Part shown: positions 33,198 through 38,212 of the stretch, piece by piece
Layout: each line of letters begins with the position of its first letter
Position numbering within the stretch: position 1 is the stretch's first letter
Made by a program: the position numbers and the translations under genes
Notes under the pieces: generated by a model
The model's input: only the letters and a program-made list of their open reading frames with translations
Databases searched by the model: none
Told to the model about the DNA's origin: nothing
DNA from: CBDHFQ01 sp965262565
GTDB lineage: Bacteria > Bacteroidota > Bacteroidia > J057
Length of the DNA stretch: 38,212 nt
Direction of reading: 5' to 3'
NCBI GenBank assembly: GCA_965262565.1
Contig: CBDHFQ010000001.1
Coordinates: 1-38,212 of the forward strand

Positions 33198-34163
33198 ATG
33201 AAAAACATTTTACTTGTAATTGGGATAATTGGGATAGGGAGTATTACTACATTACAGGCTCAGCTTTTTCCTTTAATGTATAATACCAGGGATAATGCCT
33301 TTATTATCAATCCAGCTATGACAGGGATTCCCTTATTACTGGAAAGAAATACTCCACCAAAATTAAAGACTAAAACAATTGCAGGCATCAGCAGTAGACT
33401 ACAATGGACCAATTTCGGAGAAGATAGCCCTATCACTCACTATGCAAGAATTCAACACAGATTACAAGGAAGAGGAAGAAGAAACACTGGAAAATCGGCA
33501 TGGTTAGGAGGTTATATCGTTACAGATAGAACAGGTCCTCTTAGATTAAATTTATATGGAGTAAATGCTTCTTACCATCTCTACCTTTCTGGTCAAAACT
33601 ATTTACATTTTGGGCTCTCTGTAAGATTGGCCACTCAGAATTTAGATCAAAATAGAATTGTGGTAAATGGAGACCCTTTTCAAGATGAAGTAATAGCTAA
33701 TAATCTTAATAATAGTAATACTTTTTTAAGCTCTGGATTCGGAGTATTTTATTCGGGAGAATTTTTTTATGCAGGAATTTCCATTCCACAAACCACCTTC
33801 TCTAGTAGTGAAAATGCTGATGTTTTGAGGCTTTCCAATCACTTTTTCGCCAATGGTGGTCTTTATATTCCACTTACCAGTATAAATCGGGATACTTATA
33901 TTGAGCCAGCTATTTGGATCAGAACTGCCAGCGAGATTAGTGCTTTATTCGATGTGAGTGTTAAATACAGATCTATCCTTAAAAAATCTACAGAAATTCC
34001 TTATTGGGTAGGAATTGGCTTCGATACAAATAACTCTGTAAGAGCTGAGTTAGGTGGTAAAATACAAAAGCTTAAGGTAAATATTATTTACAATTACTAC
34101 TTTGGTGGATTGAGTGATTTTGGTAGTGGGCTAGAAGGAGGTGTAAGTATTTTATTGAACTAA
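33198..34163 (+). CDS. PorP/SprF family type IX secretion outer-membrane protein
   Basis: A 321-residue protein with a signal peptide (MKNILLVIGIIGIGSITTLQA, cut near residue 21). The mature start (QLFPLMYNTRDNAFIINPAMTGIPLLL) carries the Q-x-P-x-Y-x-N-(6)-NPA-x-x-G pattern typical of the PorP/SprF family. It continues as an outer-membrane beta-barrel of about 12-14 strands (such as SAWLGGYIVTDRTGPLRLNLYGVNASYHL and YLHFGLSVRLATQNL). Members of this family pair with T9SS cargo that bears type B C-terminal domains, normally encoded next door; such a cargo gene starts at 36201. The gene follows the T6SS operon by 119 nt on the same strand; I cannot tell whether it shares the transcript. Confidence 0.9.
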   Translation: MKNILLVIGIIGIGSITTLQAQLFPLMYNTRDNAFIINPAMTGIPLLLERNTPPKLKTKTIAGISSRLQWTNFGEDSPITHYARIQHRLQGRGRRNTGKSAWLGGYIVTDRTGPLRLNLYGVNASYHLYLSGQNYLHFGLSVRLATQNLDQNRIVVNGDPFQDEVIANNLNNSNTFLSSGFGVFYSGEFFYAGISIPQTTFSSSENADVLRLSNHFFANGGLYIPLTSINRDTYIEPAIWIRTASEISALFDVSVKYRSILKKSTEIPYWVGIGFDTNNSVRAELGGKIQKLKVNIIYNYYFGGLSDFGSGLEGGVSILLN

Positions 34164-34189
34164 ATATTTCCTATCCAAATATAGCACAG

Positions 34190-34207
34190 AATAAAACAGA
34201 TTTTATT
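34190..34207 (+). terminator. AT-rich hairpin after the porP-like gene
   Basis: A 7-bp inverted repeat (AATAAAA / TTTTATT) with a 4-nt loop lies 27 nt after the stop in a 165-nt gap. The stem is purely AT. It might reduce read-through into the repeat-protein gene but is weak evidence. No promoter boxes were found in the rest of the gap. Confidence 0.25.
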
Positions 34208-34328
34208 TGTTCAAACCTTACATTTAATTTACTCAAATATTTAATCTATAAGCTGAAAATAATCCAATACTTTCACACTCTGTACGTTTTTCACTATGTA
34301 GGTATTTACAGAATTAATTGCAAGTTCC

Positions 34329-36125
34329 ATGATTCGTGCAGGAGTAGTGATATTGATGGCACTCAGTTTTATGTTCCCACAAGCAAGTGCTCAATCAAAT
34401 GACGCTTTTTTTTATCAGGCTGTTGCGAGAGAAGGAGATACTGGAGAGCTTCTTTCAAGTCAGTCAGTTCTCATATCATTTAGCATTCACAAAGGAAGTG
34501 CAAGTGGTCCCATCATTTTTGAGGAGGATCACAATACGCTTACGAACGAGTTTGGACTAATTAATTTAAACTTAGGAAGTGTTAATGCAGGAGATTTTAA
34601 TAATATAGACTGGGATGAAGGGCCTTATTTTCTTGAGGTAGAAATAAATGGTGAAAGTATTGGCACTACTCCATTTCAAACCGTTCCGTATAGCAAACTC
34701 GCTACTGACATGAGTATTGATGCGTTAACGGATGTTAGCATTAGATCACCACAAAGAGGTGATGTATTAAAATGGGATGGTTCAAAATGGGAAGCCAAAA
34801 TAGATGAAACAGCTGATCTTTCTGGCTCAGTTGATACAGACCCCACAGATGATATAATTATTGGAACTGATGCAAAAGGAGATTTAACGGGTTCCTACCC
34901 AGATCCTAAAGTGATCGGCATCCAAGGTAAAGCCGTTTCTAATAAAGCCCCTGAAAAAGATCAAATATTAAAATGGGATGGAGAAAAATGGACACCTGCT
35001 GATGATGAGCAAGGAAATAGTAATGGTTCAGGGGATCCTGATCCTGATGATGATATTACCATAGGAAGTAAAGCATCTGGGGATTTGGCAGGTAATTATC
35101 CCGATCCGGTAGTATCAGGATTGTTAAACAGACCTTTAGGTTCAGAAACACCTGAGAATGGCCAAGTACTAACATGGTCGAGAAATGCATGGAGACCAGC
35201 TAACGCTGCCAGTACATCAGGAGATCCTGATCCTACAGATGATATTACTACCAGTACCGAGGCTAAAGGAGATTTAACAGGAAGTTATCCAGGTCCTGAA
35301 GTGTCAGGCATCAAAGGTAATCCGGTATCTTCTAAAAAGCCCAAAAATGGAGAAATCCTTAAGTGGGACGGTAAAGAATGGTCACCAGGGCCTGATCTAA
35401 CTTCAGATGATATCGGGGTTCAATCTCCCTGGAAAATTAGGGCAAATGATATTTTTTACGACAATGGATTTGGTGGTGTGGGAATTAGAAATGCTAGTCC
35501 CTTGTTTCCTTTAGATGTAACAGGTACTATAAGGTCTAAAGGAAGTCTAGTCGTTGACTCTACTATTTATTTTTTAAAGTCATTAAAGCTACTTAACATC
35601 CCAGATAATTATTCTCGTGATGGGATAAGGTCAGCAGGGTCTGCCATTGAAATCTCCACATACAAAGAAAATGCCTTTTGGGATAATGGCTATGGAATAG
35701 GTATTCTTAATCAAGGAAAGTTTAGAGCTGGAATGTACTATAATAGTGGACAAGGGTTTTTATTTGCAGATGTGAAAAACTTCAGGATGGAACATCCGTT
35801 GCATCCCGATAAGGAAATTTGGTATGCCTCTATTGAGGGTCCGGAAGCCGCAGTATACTTAAGAGGAACCTCATCTCTCAAAGATGGTAAGACAGAAATT
35901 TCCTTTCCTGAACACTTTTCCTCTATTGTCAGTGAAGGTTCGATTACAGTGATACTGACTCCCTTATCAGGTGAGTCCAAAGGTTTAGCAGTTATCAACA
36001 AAAGCGCTCAACAATTTAAAGTAATAGAATTATTCGATGGAAAAGGAAACTATGAGTTTGATTGGGAGGTGAAAGCAGTACGAAAAGGATTCGAAGATTT
36101 TCAGCCCGTAAGGCCAGCAAAGTAA
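34329..36125 (+). CDS. exported repeat protein, tail-fibre/collagen-like surface protein
   Basis: A 598-residue protein. Residues 1-22 are a signal peptide (cut after ASA in MFPQASAQS). Residues 25-125 follow the common Bacteroidota opening FFYQAVAREGDTGELLSSQSVLISFSI ... EFGLINLNLGSV ... FQTVPYSKLA, usually found in fibre-like surface proteins. Then come three repeats of about 57 residues (169-224, 235-291, 298-354), with consensus GDPDPTDDI, GDLTGSYPDPxVxGI and ILKWDGxxWxP, and an earlier half copy at 132-157. Residues 375-598 have no repeat and include DKEIWYASIEGPEAAVYLRGTSSL, a motif seen in tail-fibre-like C-termini. No T9SS C-terminal signal was recognised. It is 75 nt before a T9SS cargo gene. 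A surface adhesin or fibre role is inferred. Confidence 0.72.
   Translation: MIRAGVVILMALSFMFPQASAQSNDAFFYQAVAREGDTGELLSSQSVLISFSIHKGSASGPIIFEEDHNTLTNEFGLINLNLGSVNAGDFNNIDWDEGPYFLEVEINGESIGTTPFQTVPYSKLATDMSIDALTDVSIRSPQRGDVLKWDGSKWEAKIDETADLSGSVDTDPTDDIIIGTDAKGDLTGSYPDPKVIGIQGKAVSNKAPEKDQILKWDGEKWTPADDEQGNSNGSGDPDPDDDITIGSKASGDLAGNYPDPVVSGLLNRPLGSETPENGQVLTWSRNAWRPANAASTSGDPDPTDDITTSTEAKGDLTGSYPGPEVSGIKGNPVSSKKPKNGEILKWDGKEWSPGPDLTSDDIGVQSPWKIRANDIFYDNGFGGVGIRNASPLFPLDVTGTIRSKGSLVVDSTIYFLKSLKLLNIPDNYSRDGIRSAGSAIEISTYKENAFWDNGYGIGILNQGKFRAGMYYNSGQGFLFADVKNFRMEHPLHPDKEIWYASIEGPEAAVYLRGTSSLKDGKTEISFPEHFSSIVSEGSITVILTPLSGESKGLAVINKSAQQFKVIELFDGKGNYEFDWEVKAVRKGFEDFQPVRPAK
34833..35390 (+). repeat. 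three in-frame tandem repeats (about 57 codons each) in the exported repeat protein
   Basis: Units at 34833-35000, 35031-35201 and 35220-35390, separated by short Gly/Ser/Asn-rich linkers. Each encodes GDxDPxDDI, then GDLTGSYPDP, then a KWDG...W ending. The middle copy has diverged most (LTWSRNAW in place of LKWDGxxW). The nucleotide copies differ at many codons, so the duplication is not recent. Confidence 0.8.
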
Positions 36126-36200
36126 AGATTTATAGTCATGAGTTTTCCTTCACAAATAACAATTGCATAAAGCCATTTTCTCCAGGGTGATTATGAGTAT

Positions 36201-38212
36201 ATGAGAACGTCTATTTTAACATATATTATTCTAATTGGATTTCACTTCAGTTTTAGTCAAGAGTTTACATTGGACCGGGGAACCCTGAGTTCGGGTGGAC
36301 GAGATATTTCTTCCCCTTCATACTCCCTTACTCAATCTATTGGTCAGTTAGCAATTCCTACCATTAGAAAAAGTTCCGTAGTGCTCACCCAAGGATTCCA
36401 GCAAGCAGAAAATTCTGCTATTATGTGTCAGGCACAATCAACTTCCATCATACCTAAAAGTGTTAATACGTTTATTGATAACAAAGCTGTAGTTTGTAGA
36501 GATGAGGAGCCTGATCTTATTGAATTAGAAGTAGAAGACGCTTCTATACTGTTGGGAGAAAATTACCAATATATAGTCATTGATTCGTCTAATACTATCT
36601 TAGTTACTTTGGGAAATGCTAACTCATTTATAGCTGATGAATTAGGAGCAGGAGAGTTTTCAATTTATGGTATTTCATTTCAGAACAATACTGATTTAAG
36701 TATCATTGAAGGAGAAAAGGTTGATCAAATAAGTACAAAACTTACTTGTTATCAACTTTCGAATAATTTTCTAACCATTATCAATGCATCTGATCCTGAA
36801 CCTGCTGTCATTCTGGATCCGCAACATATGGATACTATTTGTGGTACCCAAACAGTACAGCTGAATGCCCAGGGCTTAAATTTTTCGAAGGGTAAATGGG
36901 TAGGTCCTCCTGATGTTGTATTCTTACCTGACGATTCTTCTACTTCAGTATTTGCTTCTGGTTTTGAAGCTGACAATGCTAAAATAACATGGGAAACCTA
37001 TATTCCTGCTTGTCCAAATAATATTTCATCTGTTGAAATAGATTTAGTGATAAGGCCCAATGGCGCTTCCTCTGCATCCATTCTTAATCCTATAGAAGAT
37101 ACCATTAAATTATGTGATACAAGAACTATTAATTTATCCGCGGATATTTCCAATTTTCAGGCTGGAGAAAGTGGGTTTTGGTCCACTGATCAAGATGTTC
37201 AGATATCTCCTTCTCTAGATGCTGCTCAAATTGAAGTATCAGGATTTACCCAGCCTTTCACTGAATTAAGCTGGAATATTAGATCTCCAGGCTGCAGTAG
37301 AAATTCCGATAAGATCGTTGTTGCCCTGGAACAGCAAAGTAATTCTTTTTTTCCTTCTGATTCTGTCATTTGCCTAGAGGAAAGTTCGATTCAGTTAACC
37401 TCTCCCATTACTGGGAATACATATTCATGGACAACGGGTGATAACAGCAGGAGTATTGAAGTAGATTTAGAGCCTGGCGAACAAAAAGTCATTGGGCTAA
37501 CTGTGTCCCAAGAAGGAGATTGTATAGTTTCAGATAGCATCAACATTTTTCGGGATACTTTACAGGCCTTTATTACGACTACTCCAGCTTGTTTAATCTC
37601 AGGGGTACATTATCCTGCTACATTACAAGCAAATGCGTATCCAGGAGCCTCTTATGTTTGGCTACCAAGTGGCGAAAGTTCCAGGGTAATTACAAGTAGT
37701 GAAGTTGGCCAACTTTTGGAAGTTCAGCTGACGAATCAATTTGGATGTATATCATCGGCTTCTGCGATAATAGAAGAAAAAGATTTTCAGGTTACCGTTA
37801 CGCCTAATGATACCTTAATTACTGTGGGAGCCTCAATACCTATTTCTGTAACTGGGGGAGATTGGATTGAATGGTTACCACCTCTCGAAGGCTTAAGTTG
37901 CTCGGATTGTTTTAATCCTGTAGCAAGACCCTTAGATTCAACGAGCTATATTGCAAATGTTATGTCTAATGATGGCTGTGAAACAAACATCAAAGTATCT
38001 ATAGGATTTAACGACAGTGACGTAGAAAGATGTGATAATCTAATTATCCCCAATATTATTACACCTGACCGACCTGATGGAATTAATGATACATGGTTTA
38101 TCGAAAACTTACCTTCATCAAACGAATTAATCATTACCGATAGATGGGGAAACGAAGTTTATTCTGTTAGTTCGTATGATAATTCCTGGCGAGGCCAATC
38201 AAACGGCAGTAT
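36201..38212 (+). CDS. T9SS type B cargo protein with gliding-motility C-terminal domain (cut by window edge)
   Basis: The frame is open from the ATG at 36201 to the window end (670 codons read). Residues 1-20 are a signal peptide (MRTSILTYIILIGFHFSFSQ). The next stretch has the RGTLSSGGRDISSPSYSLTQSIGQ ... TQGFQQ pattern that starts many Bacteroidota surface proteins. The middle, about 100-600, is Cys-poor beta-sandwich sequence resembling several Ig/PKD-like modules (EDTIKLCDTRTINLSADI, SVICLEESSIQLTSPITGNTYSWTTGDN). The end, from about 615 (NLIIPNIITPDRPDGINDTWFIENL ... ITDRWGNEVYSV ... SWRGQSNG), is the gliding motility-associated (CHU_C, type B) domain, missing only its last 20-30 residues. 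Such proteins are exported by T9SS with help from a PorP/SprF partner like the gene at 33198. Confidence 0.87.
   Translation, partial: MRTSILTYIILIGFHFSFSQEFTLDRGTLSSGGRDISSPSYSLTQSIGQLAIPTIRKSSVVLTQGFQQAENSAIMCQAQSTSIIPKSVNTFIDNKAVVCRDEEPDLIELEVEDASILLGENYQYIVIDSSNTILVTLGNANSFIADELGAGEFSIYGISFQNNTDLSIIEGEKVDQISTKLTCYQLSNNFLTIINASDPEPAVILDPQHMDTICGTQTVQLNAQGLNFSKGKWVGPPDVVFLPDDSSTSVFASGFEADNAKITWETYIPACPNNISSVEIDLVIRPNGASSASILNPIEDTIKLCDTRTINLSADISNFQAGESGFWSTDQDVQISPSLDAAQIEVSGFTQPFTELSWNIRSPGCSRNSDKIVVALEQQSNSFFPSDSVICLEESSIQLTSPITGNTYSWTTGDNSRSIEVDLEPGEQKVIGLTVSQEGDCIVSDSINIFRDTLQAFITTTPACLISGVHYPATLQANAYPGASYVWLPSGESSRVITSSEVGQLLEVQLTNQFGCISSASAIIEEKDFQVTVTPNDTLITVGASIPISVTGGDWIEWLPPLEGLSCSDCFNPVARPLDSTSYIANVMSNDGCETNIKVSIGFNDSDVERCDNLIIPNIITPDRPDGINDTWFIENLPSSNELIITDRWGNEVYSVSSYDNSWRGQSNGS

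Overview
The window looks like a chromosomal segment of a gliding, low-GC member of the Bacteroidota. The evidence is a TamA-like lipoprotein of the TamL type, a PorP/SprF family protein, a protein ending in a gliding-motility (type B, type IX secretion) C-terminal domain, promoters of the TTTG / TAnnTTTG type, mostly absent Shine-Dalgarno sequences, and a type VI secretion locus of the Bacteroidota-specific subtype iii. I cannot name the genus from the sequence alone.

Bases 1-5.8 kb: on the minus strand lie an RNA 2'-O-methyltransferase of the SpoU class, a membrane-anchored NACHT-like NTPase and the start of an acyl-CoA dehydrogenase, probably one transcript. The methyltransferase start codon overlaps the start codon of the divergent tamL-like gene. 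Bases 5.8-9.1 kb: an exported tandem NTF2-fold protein converges on a 783-residue protein that reads as a type IIG restriction-modification enzyme with its nuclease, AdoMet and methyltransfer motifs all replaced. A good intrinsic terminator lies between them, inside the 3' end of the degenerate gene.

Bases 9.1-16 kb: mostly housekeeping genes. These are lemA with two TPM-domain genes, an amidase without a signal peptide, and a NifU-like iron-sulfur protein. On the other strand are trkA, an F420-reductase-like protein with a broken dinucleotide motif, and a BioD-like/DRTGG ATPase.

Bases 16.3-33.1 kb: the type VI secretion region. A co-directional run encodes ClpV (TssH), TssB, TssC, Hcp (TssD), VgrG (TssI), TssE, TssF, TssG, TssN, TssK and TssO. 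TssB/C form the sheath, Hcp the tube, VgrG the spike, TssE/F/G/K the baseplate, TssN/O the membrane part, and ClpV recycles the sheath. Just upstream are a membrane-anchored M23 peptidase and a divergent TPR protein. Both share a short I-K-I-K-x-R-like basic motif with the C-terminal tails of TssN and TssK, which suggests (inference) that they belong to the same machine. TssP, TssQ, TssR, PAAR and recognisable effectors are not in the window.

Bases 33.2 kb to the end: a PorP/SprF protein, an exported protein with three roughly 57-residue repeats, and a large T9SS cargo protein cut by the window edge. These follow the T6SS genes on the same strand. No rRNA, tRNA, CRISPR array, insertion sequence or integrase was recognised.
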